Source of the DNA: Synergistaceae bacterium
GTDB lineage: Bacteria; Synergistota; Synergistia; Synergistales; Aminobacteriaceae
Assembly (NCBI GenBank): GCA_012523155.1
Contig: JAAYJB010000033.1
Location: forward strand, 1 to 15,511
Direction: 5' to 3'
Length of the DNA: 15,511 nt
Under the pieces are notes generated by a model. It did no database searches, was not told the origin of the DNA, and saw nothing but the letters and a program-made list of their open reading frames with translations. Positions within the stretch are counted from its first letter, which is position 1, and the number at the start of each line of letters is the position of its first letter. Of the stretch, positions 6,783-15,511 are shown in pieces. The translations under genes and the position numbers were made by a program.

Positions 6783-9700
6783 GGGTTTCAAAAGTTTCGG
6801 TACCTCCCAGGACCTCCTCTTTTCTCCGGGCTTTACGGCGATCGTCGGCCCCAACGGGAGCGGAAAGAGCAACATTCTTGACGCCCTCCGATGGGTATTG
6901 GGCGACGGAGGATTCCAGCGGCTGAGGATCTCACGACAGGGTGATCTTCTTTTCTCCGGCAGCGCCAGCGTTTCACCGGCGTCCAGGGCCGAGGTCTCCA
7001 TTGAAATCCGGGACGGTACAGGAGCCGCGGAGAAAAACTGTATTCTTAAAAGAACATACATGCCGGAGACAGGGGCCGTTCTTACCGTTGACGGAACGCG
7101 AAGGCGCATGACGGAACTGTACGACGTGAAACGGCAGTGGCGCCTGGAGGGTGACCAGTTCGCCTTCATCGGCCAGGGGGAAGTTGCCGAGGCGATCCGC
7201 CAGCGGCCTTCGCAGCGGCGGGCGCAGCTGGAAGTGCTTTTCGGCATCGACCAGTACAGGAAAAAACGGAACGAATCCATGGCAAAACTTGCATCGGCCG
7301 AAGAGGAAAGTCTCCGGCTGGGGGCGCTGGCTGCAGAGCTCAATGCACGCAGGGAAGAGATCGCCCCCGCTGTTCTCCATGCCCGGAAGGCCAGGAGGAT
7401 CACGGATGAACTGGAAGCCAGGCGACGCCTGTTTTATTTCCACAGAAGACGGCTCATCGGGGAATCCATTTTCAACCTCGAAATAGATAGTGCACGCCTG
7501 AAGGATGAAGAAGCGCTGCATAGTCGCTGGAGCGCCCTTTGGGAGAGGATGTATGCCCGATCGCAGGGGGAGAGGGTACAGGTCGAGGACATGCTGCGGT
7601 CTCTCGGGAAAAGCCGGGACGAACTGCTTCAGAGAAGGGAGATACTTCGAAGAAACTGCTTCGCGTCAGCGGCCTCGGTCAGAGAGATCAGGACACGCAT
7701 CCGTTCCATCGAAGGGGAGGAAAAGGAGCTTGCGGACCGGCTTGGGGAGATCGCTGCTGAACACGGCGATGTTTCTGAAAAGGAACGGACCATTTCCTCT
7801 GAACTTCATGCCCTGCGGCAGCAGCGTGACGATCTCAGAAACCGGATGGATCTGCTAAGGTCTGCGCTCGAGGCTGAAGAGGCGAAAAGAAAACGGGCGG
7901 CGGAGAAGAAAGCTGAACTTTCAGCCGAGTTGGAGTCGCTGGATGCCCGGATCATGTCGAAGCAAGCGTTCCTGGCAGACTGTGGATCCCGTCTGGGAAT
8001 GTCCGCAAATACTGTAACATCCCTTGAGAAGGAAATTGCCGAAGCGGAAGCAGGGATATCACGGCTTGAGGCGGAAGAACTCAACCTTGTGGAACAGCAC
8101 GCAGATGTCTTCGCAGCTTGCAGAAGGACTGCGGCATCACTTCAGCAGGTGCGGAAGGAAACCGCCTCCCTGGAAACTTCAATTGAAGACCTTCGGAGCG
8201 CCGAGAGTTCTTCCTACCCTGAACCGGTGAGATTCCTCGTTTCTGCGTCACGGTTGGGTAAAGTATCCATTCCCATGGCAGTGGCCGCGGAATCCTTTAA
8301 ATGTCCTTCCGGGATCACAAGTGCTCTTGAGGCATATCTGGGAGGCCGCCAGTTCTGGATTTTCGTAAGGACGCTCGCAGAGGCCGGAGCATGCATCGAC
8401 CTGCTGAAAGAAAGGCGGGTCGGTCGGGCAACGTTTCTGCCTCTTGAAAGAAGCAGGCCGCGATTTCCCGACAGGAGAGCCCTGCTCCCCGAAAAAGGTG
8501 TCGTGGGGTGGGCCATGGAGCTTATTACCCCTGATACGGAATGGGAAATGTGTGTTTCCCACATGCTCGGGGATCTCCTCCTGGTGGAGGAGTACAAAAC
8601 AGGTGCATCTCTTGCCGGGAAAGGCCTTTCACATCCGGTGGCGTCTCTCGATGGGGAAGTATTTCTTCCTTCCGGCACGGTGAGCGGCGGAAGGACAAAA
8701 GCCGCCGCGGGTGCGATCGAACGCCGCCGCAGGATCAGCAGTGCAGAGGAACATCTTCAGGACCTGAAAAAGGAGGTCCGCCGTCTTTCAGCTCTCCTGG
8801 AGAAGCAGGAAAGTGCAGAACGGGCCCGGGCGGCGGAAAAAGAGACCGCAGCCCTTCAGCTTCAGGAAGCAAGGAAACGTGCGGAAGAGAAACACCGTGA
8901 TCTCTCCCTGGAAAAGATGGCACTGGAGCGCCTGGAGCATGATATTGCGCGCGGGGGCGGGGAAATACAACGGTGGGAAGCAGGGAAACGCTGCCTTGAA
9001 GAAGAACTGGAAGCCGTTTTAGCTGAAGAAACCCCTGCCGGGAAAGGAGATGATACAGCTTCTGTGCCGGCACGACTTTCAGAGGTCGAGAATTCCTGTA
9101 CCCTCCTGGAAGAGCGCCTGTCAAGCGTCAGGGCGCTCCGTGAGCGTGCGGAGGGAGAACTTGAGCGTTCACGGGAACGGATGAAGATGCTTTCCCGGGA
9201 AAAAGAGGCGACGGTTGCCAGGGACCGGGAAGAAAAACAGCGCCTTTCCGCGTGGGGAAAGGACCTGTACGGAATATTCAGGTCACTGCAGCAGAAGGAA
9301 GAGGAACTGGAAGGGTTGTCGGGAAAGGGAAACCGGCTCTCCTCCAGGACTGAAAGGATTTCCCGGCGAAGCCGCACAGCAGCTGAGAAAACCGCCGTCG
9401 CAAGAGAAAAGCTCTTCTCCGCGTCTTCGAAAAAAGAGAGCCTCGGACAGGAGCTTGCCCAGCTCATGGAAATATGGGAGGAACAGTACCCCTATAACGA
9501 TGCTGAAATACCCACCAGGGACGCGGGGGAGGAAGCTTCTTCGGCGGTGCGCCGCCTGGAGCGTGAACTGAAGGCGCTCGGTTCCGTTGACTGGGGTGCC
9601 CTTTCGGAGGAGGAATCCCTTTCCTCCCGGACTGCCTTTCTTTCAGAGCAGCTTTCTGACGTGAAAAATGCAATGACGGAACTGAAAGGGATCATCGCAG

Positions 9701-10317
9701 AAACGGACCGGCAGGTAGGCATCATGTTCACTGAGGCTCTAACCAGCATCAATACCCGGTTCAGTGCCCTCTTTTCCAGGCTTTTCGGAGGAGGAGAGGT
9801 GAAGCTGAGAATGCAGATCAGGGAAAATGAGGAGACCGGTGATTTTCCTGAAGATGAAGACGACGGAACCGAAATGGGGGCCGGAGCTTCCCCCGCATGG
9901 GACTCAGGGGTTGAGATCGTCGCCCGTCCTCCCGGCAAGCATCTGCAGAACCTCGCCCAACTCTCGGGGGGAGAACAGACCCTGACAGCCATAGCCTATC
10001 TTTTCGCCTCCATGGAGGTTGCGGAAGTTCCTATAGCAGTCCTCGACGAAGTTGATGCCGCCCTTGACGAATCCAATCTCCTCCGGTTCGGGGAACTCGC
10101 CAGGGAATATGCCGACCCAAGGGGGGCGGGCAACGGGAAAGGGATCCAGCTGCTTGTAATGACTCACAGGAGGGCAACCATGGAGCGGGCCGATATCCTT
10201 TACGGCGTGACCCTTGCAGAGCCGGGACTTTCCAGGGTGATCGGCATGAAACTCGAGGACTGGGCGGAGCCGCCGGTCCGAAGAAGAACGGCCGGGGCAG
10301 GGAGGGCTACCAGGTGA
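6757..10317 (+). CDS. smc: Chromosome partition/condensation ATPase SMC
   Basis: SMC forms the long coiled-coil ATPase of the SMC-ScpAB condensin, which compacts and segregates replicated chromosomes. The 1186-residue length is typical. In order: the N-terminal head with LRGFKSF and Walker A GPNGSGKS (31-38), a Q-loop region FIGQGEVAEAI, a first coiled coil to about 485, and a hinge at about 487-650 (GRATFLPLE, then LDGEVFLPSGTVSGG). The return coiled coil runs to about 990. The C-terminal head has signature LSGGEQ (1069-1074), Walker B PIAVLDEVDAALD (Asp1097, Glu1098) and a D-loop. The end, MTHRRATMERADILYGVT, is characteristic of the family. It starts at TTG 6757 inside rng. An acidic insert at about 1023-1047 lies ahead of the signature. 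No scpA or scpB is in the window. Confidence 0.97.
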   Translation: MYIERLHLRGFKSFGTSQDLLFSPGFTAIVGPNGSGKSNILDALRWVLGDGGFQRLRISRQGDLLFSGSASVSPASRAEVSIEIRDGTGAAEKNCILKRTYMPETGAVLTVDGTRRRMTELYDVKRQWRLEGDQFAFIGQGEVAEAIRQRPSQRRAQLEVLFGIDQYRKKRNESMAKLASAEEESLRLGALAAELNARREEIAPAVLHARKARRITDELEARRRLFYFHRRRLIGESIFNLEIDSARLKDEEALHSRWSALWERMYARSQGERVQVEDMLRSLGKSRDELLQRREILRRNCFASAASVREIRTRIRSIEGEEKELADRLGEIAAEHGDVSEKERTISSELHALRQQRDDLRNRMDLLRSALEAEEAKRKRAAEKKAELSAELESLDARIMSKQAFLADCGSRLGMSANTVTSLEKEIAEAEAGISRLEAEELNLVEQHADVFAACRRTAASLQQVRKETASLETSIEDLRSAESSSYPEPVRFLVSASRLGKVSIPMAVAAESFKCPSGITSALEAYLGGRQFWIFVRTLAEAGACIDLLKERRVGRATFLPLERSRPRFPDRRALLPEKGVVGWAMELITPDTEWEMCVSHMLGDLLLVEEYKTGASLAGKGLSHPVASLDGEVFLPSGTVSGGRTKAAAGAIERRRRISSAEEHLQDLKKEVRRLSALLEKQESAERARAAEKETAALQLQEARKRAEEKHRDLSLEKMALERLEHDIARGGGEIQRWEAGKRCLEEELEAVLAEETPAGKGDDTASVPARLSEVENSCTLLEERLSSVRALRERAEGELERSRERMKMLSREKEATVARDREEKQRLSAWGKDLYGIFRSLQQKEEELEGLSGKGNRLSSRTERISRRSRTAAEKTAVAREKLFSASSKKESLGQELAQLMEIWEEQYPYNDAEIPTRDAGEEASSAVRRLERELKALGSVDWGALSEEESLSSRTAFLSEQLSDVKNAMTELKGIIAETDRQVGIMFTEALTSINTRFSALFSRLFGGGEVKLRMQIRENEETGDFPEDEDDGTEMGAGASPAWDSGVEIVARPPGKHLQNLAQLSGGEQTLTAIAYLFASMEVAEVPIAVLDEVDAALDESNLLRFGELAREYADPRGAGNGKGIQLLVMTHRRATMERADILYGVTLAEPGLSRVIGMKLEDWAEPPVRRRTAGAGRATR
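10300..10306 (+). promoter_or_regulatory. Shine-Dalgarno of the COG4123 methyltransferase gene
   Basis: GGGAGGG, within the last codons of smc, lies 7 bases before GTG 10314 and supports the GTGA-overlapping start. Confidence 0.7.
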
Positions 10318-11069
10318 GCATTACCCGGGATGACGTCCTTTACGGCGTGCTTTCTCTCAGGCAGCCTGTTGACGGACCGAGGATCAATGTGGATACCATC
10401 CTTCTCGCGGCATATGTCAGGGACACTTTTCCCCGCGGCGGGGGGAAGGTGCTTGAACTGGGCTGTGCTTCCGGAGCGGTATCCCTCATTCTCGCCTTCA
10501 GGTTTCCCTCGCTTCTATCGGTCCACGGACTGGATATCCAGGATGATCTGGTCAGACTTGCGAACGGGAATGCCGCTCTTAACAGCCTTTCGGACAGGGT
10601 TTCCTTCACCTCGGGGGATTTGAGAAATGTACGGAGTCTTTTCCTTTCCCAGGATTTTGACTGTGTTCTCATGAATCCCCCCTACGAGGAGCCCGGAAGG
10701 GGCAGACTCAGTGCGTCAGCCTCAGAGCGTGCAGCCCGGCAGGGGCTTTTCTGCTCCCTTTCCGACGTTGCTGCAGCATGCCGCTACCTTCTGAAGCACC
10801 GCGGGCGTCTGTACGTGGTCTTCAAAGCCGGGCGCGCAGTGGAACTCTTCTCCACATTTTCCGAAAACGGCCTGGAGCCCAAGCGTGTCCGCTTTGTTCA
10901 TCCGCTTCCCGGACGCAGTGCATCGGTAGTGCTCGTCGAGGCGATGCGCGGAGGAAAAAAAGGGATGACGGTGGAGCCTCCGCTTTATATCGAGGACGGA
11001 GAAGGCAATTATACGCAGGAGCTTCTTTCGGCCTATACGAAGGAGGGGCTGCCGTGCCGCTTTCTGTGA
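10314..11069 (+). CDS. COG4123-type SAM-dependent N6-adenine methyltransferase (tRNA1(Val)-like)
   Basis: The 251-residue protein is a Rossmann-fold SAM methyltransferase. Motif I is VLELGCASGAVSLIL from residue 46. Motif IV is NPPY at 121-124, the catalytic signature of N6-adenine (or amino-group) methyltransferases. The N-terminal RINVDTILLAAYV matches the YRFSVDAxLLA-type segment of the E. coli YfiC (TrmN6) / B. subtilis YabB group, which methylate tRNA. The exact target cannot be read from sequence, so I give no gene symbol. GTG 10314 overlaps the smc stop as GTGA and is preceded by GGGAGGG at 7 bases. rsmI follows with a 16-base overlap; the same methyltransferase-rsmI pairing occurs in Firmicutes (yabB near yabC), supporting a tRNA/rRNA modification role. 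Confidence 0.88.
   Translation: MSITRDDVLYGVLSLRQPVDGPRINVDTILLAAYVRDTFPRGGGKVLELGCASGAVSLILAFRFPSLLSVHGLDIQDDLVRLANGNAALNSLSDRVSFTSGDLRNVRSLFLSQDFDCVLMNPPYEEPGRGRLSASASERAARQGLFCSLSDVAAACRYLLKHRGRLYVVFKAGRAVELFSTFSENGLEPKRVRFVHPLPGRSASVVLVEAMRGGKKGMTVEPPLYIEDGEGNYTQELLSAYTKEGLPCRFL
11040..11048 (+). promoter_or_regulatory. Shine-Dalgarno of rsmI, decides the start
   Basis: AAGGAGGGG lies 5 bases before GTG 11054, inside the preceding gene. It selects that codon over far-upstream in-frame starts that would add a long non-family extension. Confidence 0.75.
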
Positions 11070-11878
11070 TCCCGACACCTGTTGGAAACCTTGAAGACAT
11101 GTCTCCAAGGGCAGTTCGGCTTCTCAGAGAAGCCGATCTTATCGCCTGCGAGGATACACGGACCTCGCTGCCCCTTTTGAGGCACTTCGGCATATCTGTT
11201 CCCCTGACGTCCTATCACGCCCATAATGAGAAAGGAAAGACAGAACAACTGCTTGCAGCTCTCAGGGAGGGGAAAAAAGTATCGCTCATTTCCGATGCCG
11301 GAACACCCGGCATTTCGGACCCAGGATACGAGATCATAAGCAGGTGCATCGGGGAAGGGATAGAAGTGACGGTACTTCCGGGCCCTACTGCATTCGTCCC
11401 TGCACTGGTGCTATCGGGTTTTTCACCCCACCCATTCCTGTTCCACGGCTTTCTGCCGGACAAGCGGGGTGAGCGGGAGCGGGTACTGGGTTCCCTGGGG
11501 TCCCTGGAATGCACCATTGTGTTTTATCTTTCGCCCCACAAGGCGGAAAAGCATCTCCGGCACATGGCGGCGGTGCTTGGAGACCGTAGGGCGGCACTGG
11601 TCAGGGAGATCAGCAAGATTTACGAGGAGGCCAGGCGCGGGCTCCTTTCGGAGCTTGCAGACTCTGTCAGCGGAGGTGTGAAGGGAGAAATTGTCCTTGT
11701 TGTTGAGGGGGCTCCGCCCCCCGCTGCCGTTTCGGAAGAGGAGTGGATGGCCGCTGCGGAGGAGATGCTCTCGAAGGGGCTTTCTGCAAGGGAGGTTGTC
11801 AAAATCCTTGCAAAGGAGTATGGTTTATCGAAAAATGACGTAAAATCGTTCCTTTTCGCAAAGGGCGGCGAGGAGTGA
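11054..11878 (+). CDS. rsmI: 16S rRNA (cytidine1402-2'-O)-methyltransferase RsmI
   Basis: RsmI adds the 2'-O-methyl of m4Cm1402 in the decoding centre of 16S rRNA, using S-adenosylmethionine. The 274-residue protein is a tetrapyrrole-methylase-fold enzyme. The N-terminus is VIPTPVGNLEDMSPRA, followed by ACEDTRTSLPLLRHF, the loop SDAGTPGISDPG from residue 80, and LPGPTA at 108-113. The C-terminal part (KGLSAREVVKILAKEYGLSKNDVKSF) is the small helical domain typical of RsmI. GTG 11054 has an excellent ribosome site; upstream in-frame codons encode arginine-rich sequence that belongs to the methyltransferase gene in another frame. It overlaps that gene by 16 bases and ends 23 bases before the metG start. 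Confidence 0.95.
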   Translation: MPLSVIPTPVGNLEDMSPRAVRLLREADLIACEDTRTSLPLLRHFGISVPLTSYHAHNEKGKTEQLLAALREGKKVSLISDAGTPGISDPGYEIISRCIGEGIEVTVLPGPTAFVPALVLSGFSPHPFLFHGFLPDKRGERERVLGSLGSLECTIVFYLSPHKAEKHLRHMAAVLGDRRAALVREISKIYEEARRGLLSELADSVSGGVKGEIVLVVEGAPPPAAVSEEEWMAAAEEMLSKGLSAREVVKILAKEYGLSKNDVKSFLFAKGGEE

Positions 11879-11887
11879 ATCCAGTAC

Positions 11888-11893
11888 AGGAGG
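11888..11893 (+). promoter_or_regulatory. Shine-Dalgarno of metG, decides the start
   Basis: AGGAGG lies 8 bases before ATG 11902. The earlier GTG 11875, which overlaps the rsmI stop, lacks such support, so ATG 11902 is preferred. Confidence 0.8.
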
Positions 11894-11901
11894 TTACTTT
11901 T

Positions 11902-13866
11902 ATGCAGGAAAACGCACCAGGGGCAAAAAAGAACTTTTATCTCACAACCCCGATTTATTACGTGAATGATATTCCCCACATCGGCCACGCCTATACAACC
12001 ATCGCAGCCGACGTGATGTGCCGCTACAAGAGGATGAAAGGGTACGATGTTTTCTTTCTGACCGGAACGGACGAACACGGCCAGAAGATCGAACAGAGCG
12101 CCTCTGCGAAGGGGCTCACACCGAAGCAGCTTGCCGACCGCACTGTGGTGAATTTCCAGGATCTCTGGAAGGCCCTGGGGATCTCCAACGACGAATTCAT
12201 CCGGACCACCGAGGACCGGCACCGGAGAACGGTCCAGGCTATATTCAGCAAGCTTCTCGACCAGGGAGACATCTACAAGGGAACGTACGAGGGATGGTAC
12301 TGCGTGCCCTGCGAAACCTATGTTCCCGAGAGCAGCATGGGTGATGACAAGACCTGTCCCGACTGCAGGAGGCCGCTTCAGAAGATGCAGGAGGAGAGCT
12401 ATTTCTTCCGGGCGTCCAAATACGTGGACCAGTTGCTTGCCTACTACGAGAAGAATCTGAAGGGCGTCATGCCGAAAAGCCGGTACAACGAGATCGTAAG
12501 CTTCCTCAGGAGCGGCGTCAGGGACCAGTCCATCTCGAGGACGACCCTCAAATGGGGCATCCCTGTACCTGGCGACGACAAACACGTGGTGTACGTCTGG
12601 TTTGACGCGCTGATAAACTATGTGACGGCATGCGGCTACCTTGACGATCCTGAAAAGTTCGCGAAGTACTGGCCCTCGGTCCATCACCTGGTCGGGAAGG
12701 ATATCATCCGCTTCCACTGCGTCATCTGGCCCATCATGCTCCTTGCGCTGGGAGTCAATCCGCCGGTCTCCGTATTCGCACATGGCTGGTGGACCGTGGA
12801 AGGCGAGAAAATGTCCAAGTCCCGGGGCAATGTCGTTGACCCCTTCGAGATGGTGGAGCGCTACGGCAGAGACCCCTTCCGGTACTTCCTCCTGAGGGAG
12901 GTCCCATTCGGCCTCGACGGTGATTTTTCCGAGGCGGCACTGGTGGGAAGAATAAATTCGGACCTCGCCAACGATCTGGGAAACCTTCTCAACAGGACGC
13001 TCCAGATGATAGACAACTTCTGCGGCGGCAATGTTCCCGCTGAAAGCGAGCCCGGCAAAATTGAACAGGAGATCAGGGAGCTCGCTGCCCGGACGGTGGA
13101 CGATGTTGACGGGAAGATCTCGGATTTTGCCTTCGACGAGGCGCTGAAGTCGATCTGGGCTCTTATCGGCCGGGGAAACAAGTATATCGACGAGACCATG
13201 CCCTGGAAGCTAGCGAAGGAAGGCGGGGAGGAAGCCCTGAACAGGGTCCTGAACACTCTCTACGATATCCTTCGCCTGAGCGCCCTCCTGGTTGCGCCCT
13301 TTGTTCCCGACACGGCGTCCCGGCTGTGGGATCAGCTTGGTCTTGAGGGGAACCCGGCAGAACTTTCCATCGACGGTTTTGCGTGGGGGGAGCGGATTCC
13401 CGGCCAGAAGGTCAAAAAAGGAAAGGTCCTCTTTCCGAGGATCGACCTTGACCAGTGGCGCAGGGAGAAAGCCGCCCGGGACAATGCAAAGGCCGACCCG
13501 TCAAAAGCTGAGCCCGAGGCTGTCCCCGAACATGAAGAGACGGTGGAAGTCGAGGCTTTCAAGGCAATAGAACTCAGGATCGCACAAATACTGGCAGTTG
13601 AGGAGATCCCGAAGTCGAAAAAACTCTATAAACTGAACATTGACCTCGGGTATGAGAAGCGGACCATCGTGTCGGGCATCAAGGAATTCTTTACGCCTGA
13701 AGAACTGGTGGGCAAACGGATCGTAGTCCTTGCCAACCTCAAGCCGGCAAAGCTCCTGGGCGTGGAAAGCAATGGAATGCTCCTGGCGGTCGGGGACAGT
13801 AAAAAGACCACTCTTGCCCTCCTCACGCCTGACAAGGATATTCCCCTCGGAAGCAGGGTAAGCTGA
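11902..13866 (+). CDS. metG: Methionyl-tRNA synthetase with C-terminal tRNA-binding domain
   Basis: MetRS charges initiator and elongator tRNA(Met) with methionine in the cytoplasm. The 654-residue protein is a class I synthetase. The HIGH motif is at residues 26-29 within TPIYYVNDIPHIGHAYTT, and KMSKS is at 303-307 within HGWWTVEGEKMSKSRGN. A zinc-binding insertion has two CxxC pairs (CVPC and CPDC) between Tyr-rich segments. The anticodon-binding helical domain follows (MPWKLAKE), then a charged, low-complexity linker around residues 525-550. The C-terminus is an EMAP/OB-fold tRNA-binding domain (IELRIAQILAVEEIPKSKKLYKL) that dimerises the enzyme. ATG 11902 has a consensus ribosome site. 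It is the last gene before a strong terminator, so it probably ends the long operon. Confidence 0.97.
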   Translation: MQENAPGAKKNFYLTTPIYYVNDIPHIGHAYTTIAADVMCRYKRMKGYDVFFLTGTDEHGQKIEQSASAKGLTPKQLADRTVVNFQDLWKALGISNDEFIRTTEDRHRRTVQAIFSKLLDQGDIYKGTYEGWYCVPCETYVPESSMGDDKTCPDCRRPLQKMQEESYFFRASKYVDQLLAYYEKNLKGVMPKSRYNEIVSFLRSGVRDQSISRTTLKWGIPVPGDDKHVVYVWFDALINYVTACGYLDDPEKFAKYWPSVHHLVGKDIIRFHCVIWPIMLLALGVNPPVSVFAHGWWTVEGEKMSKSRGNVVDPFEMVERYGRDPFRYFLLREVPFGLDGDFSEAALVGRINSDLANDLGNLLNRTLQMIDNFCGGNVPAESEPGKIEQEIRELAARTVDDVDGKISDFAFDEALKSIWALIGRGNKYIDETMPWKLAKEGGEEALNRVLNTLYDILRLSALLVAPFVPDTASRLWDQLGLEGNPAELSIDGFAWGERIPGQKVKKGKVLFPRIDLDQWRREKAARDNAKADPSKAEPEAVPEHEETVEVEAFKAIELRIAQILAVEEIPKSKKLYKLNIDLGYEKRTIVSGIKEFFTPEELVGKRIVVLANLKPAKLLGVESNGMLLAVGDSKKTTLALLTPDKDIPLGSRVS

Positions 13867-13888
13867 ACAGAGGCAGAAAATAATCTGT

Positions 13889-13934
13889 CGGGAGCCTCCG
13901 GCTTTCTCATTGTCCGGAGACTCCCGGTTTTTTT
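13889..13934 (+). terminator. Strong intrinsic (rho-independent) terminator after metG
   Basis: CGGGAG (13889-13894) pairs with CTCCCG (13921-13926), and CTCCGG (13896-13901) pairs with CCGGAG (13914-13919). A single C/A mismatch separates the two 6-bp stems, and the loop is 12 bases. A run of seven T residues starts at 13928, two bases after the stem. This is the clearest transcription stop in the window and lies 23 bases after the metG stop. Confidence 0.9.
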
Positions 13935-13956
13935 GAAGAAAAAAGAGGATGGAACC

Positions 13957-15511
<1,555 letters not shown>

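Noticed and set aside
6925..9700. Internal repetition in the middle of smc
   Set aside because: It is heptad-rich coiled-coil sequence expected of SMC arms, not a DNA repeat or array.
10778..11053. In-frame upstream extension of rsmI by 92 codons
   Set aside because: The translated extension is arginine-rich and unlike RsmI. It is the methyltransferase gene read out of frame, and GTG 11054 has a strong ribosome site and the family N-terminus.
11620..12783. A 387-codon open frame on the minus strand opposite rsmI and metG
   Set aside because: It lies wholly opposite two well-identified genes, has no recognisable domains, and is explained by high G+C and codon bias of the plus-strand genes.

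Overview
This is a compact, GC-rich bacterial chromosome segment (high-fifties percent G+C by eye). It carries 12 forward-strand protein genes, the first and last cut by the window edges. Almost everything is coding: the non-coding gaps are about 64, 12, 111, 23 and 90 bases, and there is no gene-free stretch over 300 bases. I see no tRNA, rRNA, CRISPR array, insertion sequence, phage gene or other mobile element.

Layout. (1) 1-2519: the end of minC, then minD, minE and rodA, which together place the division septum and build the elongating cell wall. minE and rodA overlap. (2) 2520-2630: a spacer with two stem-loops. (3) 2631-13866: a tightly packed run with overlapping or near-touching genes. 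It holds a B12-binding-type radical SAM protein of unknown function, a DUF2344 protein that usually accompanies it, ribonuclease E/G, the chromosome-condensing ATPase SMC, a COG4123-type N6-adenine methyltransferase, rsmI (16S rRNA C1402 2'-O-methyltransferase) and metG. (4) 13867-13956: a strong intrinsic terminator. (5) 13957-15511: tatD and the start of tgt, joined by an ATGA overlap.

How the genes fit together. The first block is cell division and shape. The long second block is mostly RNA processing, rRNA/tRNA modification and tRNA charging, with smc embedded in it. Overlaps at five junctions (radical SAM/DUF2344, rng/smc, smc/methyltransferase, methyltransferase/rsmI, tatD/tgt) suggest translational coupling. 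Non-ATG starts are frequent (minD, rng, smc, the methyltransferase and rsmI), each supported by a well-placed Shine-Dalgarno sequence.

Organism. The min-rodA / radical SAM-DUF2344-rng order and the COG4123-rsmI-metG-tatD order are both familiar from Firmicutes. Joining them through smc, with this protein sequence character and base composition, makes me lean to Synergistota (an anaerobic diderm), with a clostridial-type Firmicute as the alternative. That is inference from memory, not a database result.

Novelty. This is core genome, and I do not see a new defence, mobile or biosynthetic system. The most interesting unknown is the radical SAM / DUF2344 pair beside RNase G. Secondary points are the structured leader ahead of it, the MinE tail overlapping rodA, an acidic insert in the SMC head, and a terminator placed directly before tatD.
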